This document shows positions 1 through 7,071 of a stretch of 13,658 bases of DNA, piece by piece (position 1 is the stretch's first letter; every line of letters begins with the position of its first letter). The notes under the pieces are model-generated. The model worked only from the letters and a program-made list of their open reading frames with translations. It ran no database searches and was not told the origin of the DNA. Origin of the DNA: Thermoplasmata archaeon (lineage in GTDB: Archaea; Thermoplasmatota; Thermoplasmata; SG8-5; JAGLSY01). A program made the position numbers and the translations under genes. The stretch spans positions 1-13,658 of the forward strand of contig JAGLQE010000385.1 in the NCBI GenBank assembly GCA_023137005.1, written 5' to 3'.

Positions 1-170
1 CTCGTATTATTAAATGTAATGATAGATAAGATACCGAGCGAGCATGTGAGGGCGAATTTTCTTTTGGATTGGAAACCTTGTTCTTTTGGAGCCCGAGCCA
101 GCACAGCGAGGTTAAAAGAAAAGGCTTCCGGGGGATGAAGGCTCGTATTATTAAATGTAATGATAGATAA
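1..170. repeat. 29-bp exact direct repeat pair (1-29 and 142-170)
   Basis: An identical 29-base AT-rich sequence occurs at 1-29 and 142-170, giving a period of 141 bp. Inside each copy the 20 bases TATTATTAAATGTAATGATA (5-24 and 146-165) form an imperfect palindrome with 8 of 10 positions paired, which is the look of a dimeric regulator site. The second copy ends about 8 bp before the TATA-like element of the antiporter gene. The 112 bp between copies hold no open frame I would call a gene. They contain two related GC-rich stretches, CCGAGC-x-AGCA at 34-44 and at 93-103. The first copy touches the window edge, so the repeat may extend or recur upstream. Confidence 0.75.
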
Positions 171-186
171 CTTAAAACATATTTAC
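171..186 (+). promoter_or_regulatory. Putative TATA/BRE element of the antiporter operon
   Basis: CATATTTA at 178-185 lies about 29 nt before the GTG at 211, preceded by an A-rich stretch that could serve as BRE. No Shine-Dalgarno-like sequence precedes the GTG, so transcription probably starts at or next to the start codon. A second AT-rich run (TTATATAA, 197-204) is too close to the start to be the TATA box of a leaderless message. Confidence 0.45.
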
Positions 187-210
187 AAAGCAACAGTTAT
201 ATAATCCACT

Positions 211-1452
211 GTGAGATTAAGCCCCGGTGTTAAGATCAGTGATCTATCTTCTTTAGTGGTTGCCGCTATACTGGCATTTGCCGCACCCCTTATCTGTGAA
301 CGGTTGAAAATACCGATCGTTGTGGGTGAGATACTTTTTGGTCTGGTAGTCGGTCTTATTTCCTTCGCCTTCCTGGAATTCTACAATATCAGCCTGCTTA
401 GCTCATCCGTATCCCTGGAATTCCTGGCCCTCATCGGATTCATCTTCCTCATGTTCCTGGCAGGCCTGGAGATTGATTTCGAGATACTTCAGGAGCAGGG
501 GATCAAATCCTTATTGTCAGCGATAGTCATATTCATCTTCACCCTCGCCATATCCTATTTCATAGTCAGTGCCTTGAACATATCCGAGGATCCCTTCTTC
601 ATGTCACTTGTTCTGAGCACGACCTCGGTGGGCGTGGTATTGCCCACATTGAGGGAAACAGGATTGAGTCGGACCAATGCTGGCCAGACGATAATCCTCT
701 CGGCCATCGTGGCTGATTTCGCTACAATGATACTTCTGACCTACTATGCCATTGGCATGACCATAGATGTTTCTGGCCCGGGAGCCATGATGCCGCTTGT
801 CTTCATCTTCTTCATCGTATCTCTTTTCTTCACCATACACCTGGGAGGTAGATTGGCCATCTGGCACTTCCCCAATACCCTGGTCAAGTTCTTCTCCAAG
901 GACGATGCAACGGAATTGGGAGTTAGAGGTTCGATCGCCATTTTATTTATATTTGTGGCCATGTCCCAGACCATAGGCGGAGAGGCATCCACGAGCATAG
1001 CCATCCTGGGGGCTTTCATGGCCGGTGCGGTCATATCTTTCACCTTCACGAAACAGGCGATCCTGGAAAAGAAATTGTTCGGACTGGGCTTCGGATTTCT
1101 CATACCCTTCTTCTTCATTTACCTGGGTATATCATTTGACTTTGCCAGCATACTTGGCGGCACGGATATCTGGGGAATGATGCTCATATTCCTGGCCATC
1201 GCCTTTATAGTGAAATTGATCCCATCCGTATTCCTTCTGCCCACCTTCAAGGCTCGCAATACTCTGGCCATAGGATTCCTTCTGGCCTCCAGGCTCAGTC
1301 TGATAATCGCCGCGGCAGAGATCGGAAGAGAATTGGGAATAATTGACGAATCCATGAGAAGCGCCCTTATCCTGGTGGGGATAACAACCAGTATTGTCTG
1401 TCCCATGCTCTTCAGAAGGATCTATAGGCCAGATACGGGGGCAACCGCATGA
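211..1452 (+). CDS. CPA2-family cation/proton antiporter (Kef/NhaS-like membrane subunit)
   Basis: A 413-residue integral membrane protein, hydrophobic throughout with roughly 11-13 predicted helices, as expected for a Na_H_Exchanger domain. Family signatures are visible: PLICERLKIPIVVGEILFG (residues 26-44, first helix and hairpin), a glycine/leucine-rich helix ending AGLEIDF (84-90), STTSVGVVLPTLRETGL (136-152) and SAIVADF (164-170). The last carries a single acidic residue (Asp169) at the position where the family binds the ion. ASRLSLIIAAAEIG (359-372) matches the conserved late helix. It should exchange K+ or Na+ for protons across the cytoplasmic membrane; which ion cannot be read from the sequence. 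The start is GTG with no ribosome-binding site, consistent with a leaderless message. It has no cytoplasmic TrkA tail of its own; that module is encoded by the next gene, 22 nt downstream. Confidence 0.9.
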   Translation: MRLSPGVKISDLSSLVVAAILAFAAPLICERLKIPIVVGEILFGLVVGLISFAFLEFYNISLLSSSVSLEFLALIGFIFLMFLAGLEIDFEILQEQGIKSLLSAIVIFIFTLAISYFIVSALNISEDPFFMSLVLSTTSVGVVLPTLRETGLSRTNAGQTIILSAIVADFATMILLTYYAIGMTIDVSGPGAMMPLVFIFFIVSLFFTIHLGGRLAIWHFPNTLVKFFSKDDATELGVRGSIAILFIFVAMSQTIGGEASTSIAILGAFMAGAVISFTFTKQAILEKKLFGLGFGFLIPFFFIYLGISFDFASILGGTDIWGMMLIFLAIAFIVKLIPSVFLLPTFKARNTLAIGFLLASRLSLIIAAAEIGRELGIIDESMRSALILVGITTSIVCPMLFRRIYRPDTGATA

Positions 1453-1463
1453 GATCTAGACCT

Positions 1464-1473
1464 GAGGTGATCT
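1464..1473 (+). promoter_or_regulatory. Strong Shine-Dalgarno site that decides the start of the TrkA-like gene
   Basis: GAGGTGATCT is fully complementary to the conserved archaeal 16S rRNA 3' end (established anti-Shine-Dalgarno AGATCACCTC). It is followed immediately by CTG at 1475-1477, at a normal GGTG-to-start spacing of 5 nt. The GTG at 1493 would be too far away (23 nt) for this site. Confidence 0.75.
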
Positions 1474-1474
1474 C

Positions 1475-2839
1475 CTGAACAAGGTCATAATCGTGGGTGC
1501 GGGAGACACAGGCCAGGCTGTGAAGATGAGAATAAAGAACTCGGTCCTGGTGGATGCTGACCCCGGAAAGGTAATAATGCTGGGCCGTGAACACCCTGAC
1601 TGGGAGATAGTTGGTGGAGATGCATCCGACCCCAATGTGCTGAAGACCGCGGGCATTGAGGAGGCAGAGTTCCTGCTCATAAGCACGAACAAGGATCACT
1701 TTGCCCAGAAGATAGCCATGACGGCCAGGGAACTGGATGACGAGGTAAAGATCATTTCCGTTCTGCATGATATCAAGAATTTCCAGGAACTCAGGGATGC
1801 TGGCATAAACCATCTCATATCTCCGATAAGCGAGACCATCGATGCCATACTTGGAAAATTGATCCCCGTTGGCGAGAATATAACAGAGATAGCCATTTCA
1901 CAGCATTCGGCAGCACTGGGAAAGACCATCATGGAGATCAAGCTCCCTCAGGATACCATTATAGGGGCCGTATTACGAGGCCACCATCTTATCAAGCCAG
2001 AGTCTGATACCATCCTTCAAAAAGGCGATGTGATATCCCTTGTCAGCCTGGGCCAATTGGAACCCGATATAGTGGATGCCATAAGTGGCGAATTCCAAAC
2101 CATCGTGCCCATTGATTCCTTTGTATGTTTGCTGATCAGCGAGGATGATATAATGATACTGGATGAGGTATTGCATCTGGCATCCTGTGGTATAGCCTCT
2201 TGCCGTATCATATTCCCGGATACTCTTATCAGATATCGAGAGGTCATAGAGAAAAAAGGTATTGAGTTCGGTATCAAGCTAGAATGTGAATCCTACATGG
2301 GCAATATCTTCGAGAAGTTCAAGAAGATCGTTAATGAACTGGATCCTTCCAAGAACCCATTGATAATATTGCCCCAGAGAAAGCTGAGCCTATTGAAATA
2401 CCATATCCCGGCCAAGTATATCGAGAACCTCATCAATGATACTCCATTCTCATTCTATATTCCAAAATCCAGGCAGTACAAGAAGTTCGAACGGGTTCTT
2501 CATTTCATAACCGACAGGCGCCATGAGGGGCTGTGTGCGAGCTATGCTGTGGGAATGGCTAGGGTCAATGATGTGCCCATAAAATCTCTCGTCCTTCACA
2601 ATCCAGAGAACTCCTATGCCGAGGAGATACTCATCCACACGAAGAGAATAGCCCAGGTATATGGCATAGAGGTCGTGGAAGAAGTTATTGAAGGTAATCC
2701 CACCCTGGAATTCATCCAGGATGTGAGAAGCACGGCCAATCAACTGGTAATAATCAATTGGGAATGCTCCATCCTAAGGCGGGACATCATGAGAAAGATC
2801 ATCAATGAGGCAGATGCTAGTATTCTGTTGATGAGATGA
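1475..2839 (+). CDS. TrkA-N/TrkA-C/USP-like regulatory subunit of the antiporter (CTG start)
   Basis: A cytoplasmic protein of 454 residues if read from CTG at 1475. That start gives L/M-NKVIIVGAGDTG, a full first Rossmann strand and the GxGxxG dinucleotide-binding loop (residues 7-12). The first ATG-like alternative, GTG at 1493, would remove that strand. An acidic residue closes strand two (VLVDADP, about residue 27). TrkA-N (RCK) spans about 1-125 and TrkA-C about 135-205 (QKGDVISLVS near 182-191). Residues 210-454 look like two USP-type alpha/beta units, the second running from about 350 to the end. TrkA-N domains bind NAD(H) or adenine nucleotides and gate K+ transport, so the likely role is control of the antiporter encoded 22 nt upstream. 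In many Kef proteins this module is fused to the membrane domain; here it is separate. Confidence is high for the domains and lower for the two USP units. Confidence 0.87.
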   Translation: MNKVIIVGAGDTGQAVKMRIKNSVLVDADPGKVIMLGREHPDWEIVGGDASDPNVLKTAGIEEAEFLLISTNKDHFAQKIAMTARELDDEVKIISVLHDIKNFQELRDAGINHLISPISETIDAILGKLIPVGENITEIAISQHSAALGKTIMEIKLPQDTIIGAVLRGHHLIKPESDTILQKGDVISLVSLGQLEPDIVDAISGEFQTIVPIDSFVCLLISEDDIMILDEVLHLASCGIASCRIIFPDTLIRYREVIEKKGIEFGIKLECESYMGNIFEKFKKIVNELDPSKNPLIILPQRKLSLLKYHIPAKYIENLINDTPFSFYIPKSRQYKKFERVLHFITDRRHEGLCASYAVGMARVNDVPIKSLVLHNPENSYAEEILIHTKRIAQVYGIEVVEEVIEGNPTLEFIQDVRSTANQLVIINWECSILRRDIMRKIINEADASILLMR

Positions 2840-2918
2840 AATAGATCATATTGTCTTTATATATGCATGATACAAAATCACAATCCATAAAAACCTTTTA
2901 TATCCCCTAGTCCTATAT
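2840..2918 (+). promoter_or_regulatory. Intergenic promoter region with two TATA-like elements
   Basis: The 79 bp hold two AT-rich elements, CTTTATATATG at 2855-2865 and TTTTATAT at 2896-2903. The second is the usual distance from a start between the ATG codons at 2919 and 2931. No ribosome-binding site precedes either ATG, so a leaderless message is likely. The T-rich 2850-2860 stretch could also end the upstream operon, since archaeal termination often uses U-tracts. Confidence 0.45.
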
Positions 2919-3614
2919 ATGTTCGATAATATGACATCTTCCTATCTCGATGACGAGGACAAGGTATTTTACGGCGGGGAAAAACCCCGCGCATCATCTC
3001 AGGAGCCTGAAAAAGATACTTCCACCTATAGCTCATCAAGTTCTGACTCAAGCACTCAGACTAATCAAGTACAGGAAGCTCAACAGCCTCAAGAAGAGAA
3101 GAAGACCGATCTCACCCAGGCCGAGATAGAGCGGCAGATCGCCGAGGCCAGATTGGCCAAGAGGAAGACCGAGAGCGTTCATGATGTATCCATCCTAAGG
3201 GAAAGAGCCGCGGAACAAAGTGCCCAGGCAGCCAAATTCTATAAGAAATACAGAGCGGAGGAAGCGGCCCAGGTCAAGCACGAGCAGGCGGTATCCAAAT
3301 TCCGGAGAAAATCCGAGAAGTTCCTGGAGAAGGTCAAGGACGTGGAGGTCAAGATCGCGGACAAAGAAATGTCTTTATCCTATCTGGAAGCAGGCAAGCT
3401 GGAAAGGGCTCATATCAAGATAGCCAAGCTCAAGGGCAAGATAGCCAAGCTCCAATCCAAGGCCAGTGCTGCAGAATCTTCAGCAGCCAAGAATCGGCAG
3501 AAGGCCATTGGAAGAAAGAGAAAGGCCACCGAGCACCTGGAGAAGTCCAAGATCCATGAATCCGAGGCAAAATCCTATCGTAACAGGGCGGACAAGCTGG
3601 AAAGGATCAGTTAA
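2919..3614 (+). CDS. Uncharacterised coiled-coil protein with disordered N-terminus
   Basis: I do not recognise this 231-residue protein. Residues 1-65 are acidic and Ser/Thr/Gln-rich (a Ser run at 38-45, followed by Gln/Glu-rich sequence) and look disordered. Residues 66-230 are Ala/Lys/Glu-rich with heptad spacing and should form a long, strongly basic coiled coil; KIAKLKGKIAKLQSK (167-181) is a short internal repeat. No signal peptide, membrane segment or catalytic motif is visible, so it is probably cytoplasmic and structural or nucleic-acid associated. The ATG at 2931 (residue 5) is an equally plausible start, given the TATA element at 2896-2903. It follows the antiporter operon in the same direction but has its own promoter-like region, and it runs 8 bp into the 3' end of the convergent hef gene. 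Low-complexity composition makes homology-based naming unreliable. Confidence 0.75.
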   Translation: MFDNMTSSYLDDEDKVFYGGEKPRASSQEPEKDTSTYSSSSSDSSTQTNQVQEAQQPQEEKKTDLTQAEIERQIAEARLAKRKTESVHDVSILRERAAEQSAQAAKFYKKYRAEEAAQVKHEQAVSKFRRKSEKFLEKVKDVEVKIADKEMSLSYLEAGKLERAHIKIAKLKGKIAKLQSKASAAESSAAKNRQKAIGRKRKATEHLEKSKIHESEAKSYRNRADKLERIS

Positions 3615-6069
3615 CTGGATCAGTATCCTTATCATCCTTCTTTTCTTTAGAATAATACTTCGCATCCAGTGCATCCCTTATTCCCTGGGCGATGCCCTTG
3701 CCAATGCCCTTTACTTCGGTCAATTCTTTCACATCGGCATTCATGATGGCCTGGGCGCTACCAAAATAAGATAAAAGACGCTGGGCCAGCACTCCTGACA
3801 CATTGGGCAATCCCTCGATCATGTACTGCTGCCTTTCCTGCAAGAGCATGGTGCCTTTATCCTGCCTCATCGCGGGGATCCGACCTTCTTTATGTTCTCG
3901 CCTGGCTATGGCGGCAACAAGGTCCGCGGTCTCCTTCTCATCCTTCACGGTCATGATGGTTATCCCAAAGTCAATGGTGATGGAGGCCAGTATTCCCATG
4001 ATGGCCTGTTTTCCCATCCCGCTTCTGGAGTACAGGTTCTCACCCTCGATTATTATCAGGGGATTGAGGTAAGCGCGCTTGAGGGCCTTGACCTGCTGGA
4101 ATAATCGTCCATCTTTGATGGAATGGAGGAGATCGTCTATCTCCTTCCTCTCGATACCCACCCTGTCGGATACGATATAATCTCCGATCTCCAATTGTTT
4201 GGATTCGACTATTATATCCTGCCGTGATAGTTCTCTCACGACCGAGGAATTGAATTCTCTGGTATCCACGATGACCTTGATGGGGTCCTCGCCGATCTCT
4301 GCGGCTCTCTCACGAATTTCATCATCACGATTCTCGATGACGGCTTCATTCGGAGATGCAGGCCCCTTGACCTTGGGAGGTGTGACCTTCACTTCGGGCT
4401 TCTTTTTCTTCACTGCTGGAGCTATTTCGAAATCAGCCAGTGAACGCTGTGGCCCCTCTGGCTTTATCTGTGAATTGTCTGCATGAAATTGAGATCCATT
4501 GTCGAAATTCCCGGTCCTCGGTCCCCCGACCTGCATATCGCCCCTCAGTTCTCTTCTCAATGCCTCCAGTTCCTTGTGCATCCGGGATTCCTTGTGGCGG
4601 CTGGACCAGTGATAGGCCTCGTCTCGAGTGCCTTTGTATATCAGGATAAATACCTTGCCCGAGCTCTGGCGGCCGGTCCTTCCACGGCGCTGGATCGTGC
4701 GTATCTCGGAAGGTACTGGCTCGAAGAATATCACCATGTCAGTGGCTGGAATGTCCAGCCCCTCTTCAGCAACCGATGTGGCGACCAGGACATTGATGTC
4801 CCCATCCTTGAAACGGTCGATAAGCTCGATCTGCTGCTTTTGATTCAGCCCCTTATCCGAGCCCTTGCTGGCCTGGCCAACGAACCTGGCAGGCGTGATC
4901 CCATTCACCTTTTCCAGGGCCTCGACCACCATCTCCGATGTATCTCTAAAGTGGGTGAAAACAATTATCTTGGAGTGCTTGTGGGTCAAGAGCTGGTGGG
5001 AGATTATATCCTTGACCTTGTCAAGTTTGGGATTTTTCATACCCGTGATATTGAGGCTTCGGGCCTCTTTCATGGCCAGTTGTATCTTGGGAAGGGTGAT
5101 TATCGTCTTGGAGGCCTTGCTGGCTCCCCTGGTCTTCGCCTCCTTGCTCATCTTCTCGAAGGCGGTGTTTAGGGCTGCTAGCCCCTGTGTCTCGGCCATC
5201 TCCTGAGCATGGTTGAGCTTCATTGTGACAGCGATCATGGAGATAGCTTCATAATCCGATGATGACGTGGAACCCCTGTTCAATTTTGCCTGGACCTCGC
5301 GCTGGGCGGCCAGCAGGTCCTTGGTGGACGTGTATCGACTCTTGGCCAGGTAGCCCAGGGTCTGCAATTGATCAGTGTACTCCTTTCTGGCTCCTTTGAG
5401 GAAGTCCAGAACCTTCTTCATCTCCTTGGGCACACTGACCTCGACCCAGCGAAGCTTGACATCATGAACATATCTGACGACGTCGGGATCATAATCATGC
5501 CGGATCTCCACGCCCTGAATGTTTAGGTTCTCACATACCTCCAATATCTTCTCCTTGTTGGAGCCAGGGGAAGCGGTCATTCCCAGTACATGGCCGTCTT
5601 TAACCTTCATATATTTCTCGGCGATGAAGACATAGGCATAATCACCCGTGGCCCGGTGTGCCTCGTCGAAGATTATCAAAGAGGTATCGTTAAGACCTAT
5701 CTGGCCGCTTATGAGGTCATTGGATATCACCTGCGGGGTTGCACAGATGATCTGGCTACCCTCCCACAGTTTCTTTCTTTTGGCAGGCGGGATCTCGCCC
5801 GTGAGCACGACTGGTTCCTCGGCGATCAGGTGCTTTTTGAGAAATCTAGCATGCTGTTCCACCAGTGGCTTTGTAGGGGCCAGAAATAGGATATTGCCTT
5901 TCTTGGTACGCAGCTTTTCAGCGATGACCATGAGAGCGATTACCGTCTTTCCAATGCCAGTGGGGAGCACGACTAAGGTCGAGCGTTGTATGGCCGAGGT
6001 TGATATGACCTCCTGGTACACCCTTCGCTCAATGGTATCTGGTTCTATCATCTGATGCTTGACGTACAC
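3607..6069 (-). CDS. hef: Hef-type fork helicase/structure-specific nuclease (XPF/FANCM-like)
   Basis: An 820-residue fusion with the architecture of euryarchaeal Hef. An SF2 helicase occupies about 1-505: LPTGIGKT Walker A (35-42), DEAH (135-138), TAS motif III (165-167) and QRRGRTGR motif VI (460-467). A low-complexity basic/proline linker follows (about 510-590). An ERCC4 nuclease domain (about 597-730) carries VDTRE (601-605) and the GD...ERK...D signature (Asp630, Glu640-Arg-Lys642, Asp645). A tandem helix-hairpin-helix domain lies at about 750-802, with EGLPNVSG and VKGIGKG as the two hairpins. The length matches known Hef proteins, and all catalytic motifs are present, so it should be active on stalled forks and flap or branched DNA. 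The start is GTG, with a TATA box centred 26 nt upstream; the ATG at 6051 (residue 7) is an alternative. The linker holds a PIP-like QRSLADF (541-547). Confidence 0.96.
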   Translation of the reverse strand: MYVKHQMIEPDTIERRVYQEVISTSAIQRSTLVVLPTGIGKTVIALMVIAEKLRTKKGNILFLAPTKPLVEQHARFLKKHLIAEEPVVLTGEIPPAKRKKLWEGSQIICATPQVISNDLISGQIGLNDTSLIIFDEAHRATGDYAYVFIAEKYMKVKDGHVLGMTASPGSNKEKILEVCENLNIQGVEIRHDYDPDVVRYVHDVKLRWVEVSVPKEMKKVLDFLKGARKEYTDQLQTLGYLAKSRYTSTKDLLAAQREVQAKLNRGSTSSSDYEAISMIAVTMKLNHAQEMAETQGLAALNTAFEKMSKEAKTRGASKASKTIITLPKIQLAMKEARSLNITGMKNPKLDKVKDIISHQLLTHKHSKIIVFTHFRDTSEMVVEALEKVNGITPARFVGQASKGSDKGLNQKQQIELIDRFKDGDINVLVATSVAEEGLDIPATDMVIFFEPVPSEIRTIQRRGRTGRQSSGKVFILIYKGTRDEAYHWSSRHKESRMHKELEALRRELRGDMQVGGPRTGNFDNGSQFHADNSQIKPEGPQRSLADFEIAPAVKKKKPEVKVTPPKVKGPASPNEAVIENRDDEIRERAAEIGEDPIKVIVDTREFNSSVVRELSRQDIIVESKQLEIGDYIVSDRVGIERKEIDDLLHSIKDGRLFQQVKALKRAYLNPLIIIEGENLYSRSGMGKQAIMGILASITIDFGITIMTVKDEKETADLVAAIARREHKEGRIPAMRQDKGTMLLQERQQYMIEGLPNVSGVLAQRLLSYFGSAQAIMNADVKELTEVKGIGKGIAQGIRDALDAKYYSKEKKDDKDTDPVN

Positions 6070-6090
6070 GGTGGGAAATCTGCCCGGGGT

Positions 6091-6100
6091 TATATAAAAG
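6091..6100 (-). promoter_or_regulatory. TATA box of hef
   Basis: On the minus strand the sequence reads CTTTTATATA, centred about 26 nt before the GTG at 6069. There is no ribosome-binding site between them. The spacing supports a leaderless hef message starting at the GTG. Confidence 0.65.
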
Positions 6101-6123
6101 GTTAAGAGGGGTGGGCGAAGGTA

Positions 6124-6155
6124 CTCGCATTCGGACTTACATGCCCGATCGCGAG
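6124..6155 (-). terminator. Imperfect hairpin downstream of the winged-helix gene (possible 3' end structure)
   Basis: CTCGC (6124-6128) and TCGG (6131-6134) pair with CCGA (6145-6148) and GCGAG (6151-6155), giving 9 pairs with a 2x2 internal mismatch and a 10-nt loop. It begins 11 nt after the stop codon of the winged-helix gene on the same strand. No long U-tract follows directly, so it is a weak terminator candidate and could equally be chance. Confidence 0.25.
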
Positions 6156-6165
6156 CATTCTATTA

Positions 6166-6690
6166 TCATCCGATCTTCGTCCAGGTGTCTATGAAATTGT
6201 CAAGGGCCTCGTCCATGATCCCCGACCTGTAGGTCATCAATACCTGGCTCATGTGATCCTCATCCGTCACTTTGTAGATGCTCTCACGCTCCATCTTGCC
6301 CTTCACTATCATACCTGATTTGAGCAATCTCTTCAATTGGTAGGAGAGCGCGCCTTTGGTGAAGCTGAACTGTGCTAATATTTCTTTGAAAGAGGAATCC
6401 GGATTGAACATGAGAAAGATGATTATTCGCCTTGGGGTTTTCAATTTCATGGTTGACAGCACATGCCTGTCAATGAGCTTCACCTGCTCTGCTACAAAAT
6501 AATTCTTTCTGTGGCCGTCATCATGAGTGGTGACAAGTCCACCTTTTTCCAGCTGGCGAAGATGATATTGCAGGTCACCCATGGATAGTTCCAATGCACT
6601 CTCCATCTCACGGATATATGTGCCAGGATGGGCCAGGATATGCTCGTATATCGTCCTGCGTCTTGATAGGGCCAGCAGATCTTCTTCCAT
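6166..6690 (-). CDS. Double winged-helix transcriptional regulator (ArsR/MarR-like)
   Basis: A 174-residue cytoplasmic protein made of two consecutive winged helix-turn-helix domains. The first (about 8-68) has the recognition-helix pattern LSMGDLQYHLRQLEKGGLV (35-53) and a wing DDGHRKNYFV. The second (about 84-142) has FTKGALSYQLKRLLKSGMI (110-128) and a wing ERESIYKV. The helix-x-YHLRxLEKxGLV form is typical of archaeal ArsR-like repressors. No metal-binding cysteine cluster is present, so a metal ligand is not indicated. The start ATG is preceded by AGGTGGATCA, a good Shine-Dalgarno site that overlaps the TAG stop of the upstream 3-TM gene. The two genes are therefore translationally linked. 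Targets are unknown; the own operon and the neighbouring secreted-protein gene are reasonable guesses. Confidence 0.88.
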   Translation of the reverse strand: MEEDLLALSRRRTIYEHILAHPGTYIREMESALELSMGDLQYHLRQLEKGGLVTTHDDGHRKNYFVAEQVKLIDRHVLSTMKLKTPRRIIIFLMFNPDSSFKEILAQFSFTKGALSYQLKRLLKSGMIVKGKMERESIYKVTDEDHMSQVLMTYRSGIMDEALDNFIDTWTKIG

Positions 6691-6698
6691 TGATCCAC

Positions 6699-6965
6699 CT
6701 ATCTCTTGATCACCGAGAGGTACAGGAATACCATGGCTGCAAAGTTCAAGCCCACGAGCAATCCAATGGTTATCATTTGTTCTGCAGCGTTTGAGAAAAT
6801 TCCCGCAGCCAGCAATAATCCCTCAAAGGCAAATATGCCAAATCCGATGGCTGCAAATGATATCTTCATCTCCCTGGTCCTTAGTACGGAACCCAGGGTC
6901 AATGCGAATAATATTGCCCCCAGTCCGAAGAATGCCAGTCTCAGAAATACTTCTATTTCATTCAT
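6699..6965 (-). CDS. Small three-helix membrane protein paired with the winged-helix regulator
   Basis: An 88-residue protein with three predicted transmembrane helices at about 6-25, 34-56 and 65-85, joined by short loops. The first loop is charged (RTREMK, 29-34) and the C-terminus is basic (KR). It has no enzymatic motif. Its stop codon is 8 bp from the start of the winged-helix gene, and that gene's ribosome-binding site lies on the stop codon. Small 3-TM proteins sit next to winged-helix regulators in other archaea (from memory the pattern resembles a haloarchaeal DUF family; I cannot confirm membership). A membrane sensor or anchor for the regulator is an inference. GAGGG at 6972-6976 (minus strand), 6 nt before the ATG, may be the ribosome-binding site, and a TATA-like CTATATAT lies at 6983-6990. 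Confidence 0.75.
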   Translation of the reverse strand: MNEIEVFLRLAFFGLGAILFALTLGSVLRTREMKISFAAIGFGIFAFEGLLLAAGIFSNAAEQMITIGLLVGLNFAAMVFLYLSVIKR

Positions 6966-7071
6966 TATTTTCCCTCTCGGCCATATATAGGATTTCGACT
7001 ATTTGAATTAATAGATAAGGAGTAGAGGGTTTATGGTCATGGTGAGGCCACAAGCCCTCTATATCCTATGT

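Noticed and set aside
94..145. Possible RNA gene from the CGAGCC (94-99) and GGCTCG (140-145) inverted repeat
   Set aside because: A 6-bp long-range pairing without further stems does not form a tRNA or other recognisable RNA structure.
1..170. CRISPR-like array from the 29-bp repeat
   Set aside because: There are only two copies, the interval is 112 bp (too long for a spacer), and no cas gene is nearby.
1412..1813. 133-residue open frame on the minus strand
   Set aside because: It is antisense to the end of the antiporter gene and to the TrkA-N domain, both of which show family motifs in their own frames.
4483..5172. 229-residue open frame on the plus strand
   Set aside because: It lies entirely antisense to hef, whose helicase motifs are conserved in that stretch. 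The translation shows no recognisable motif.
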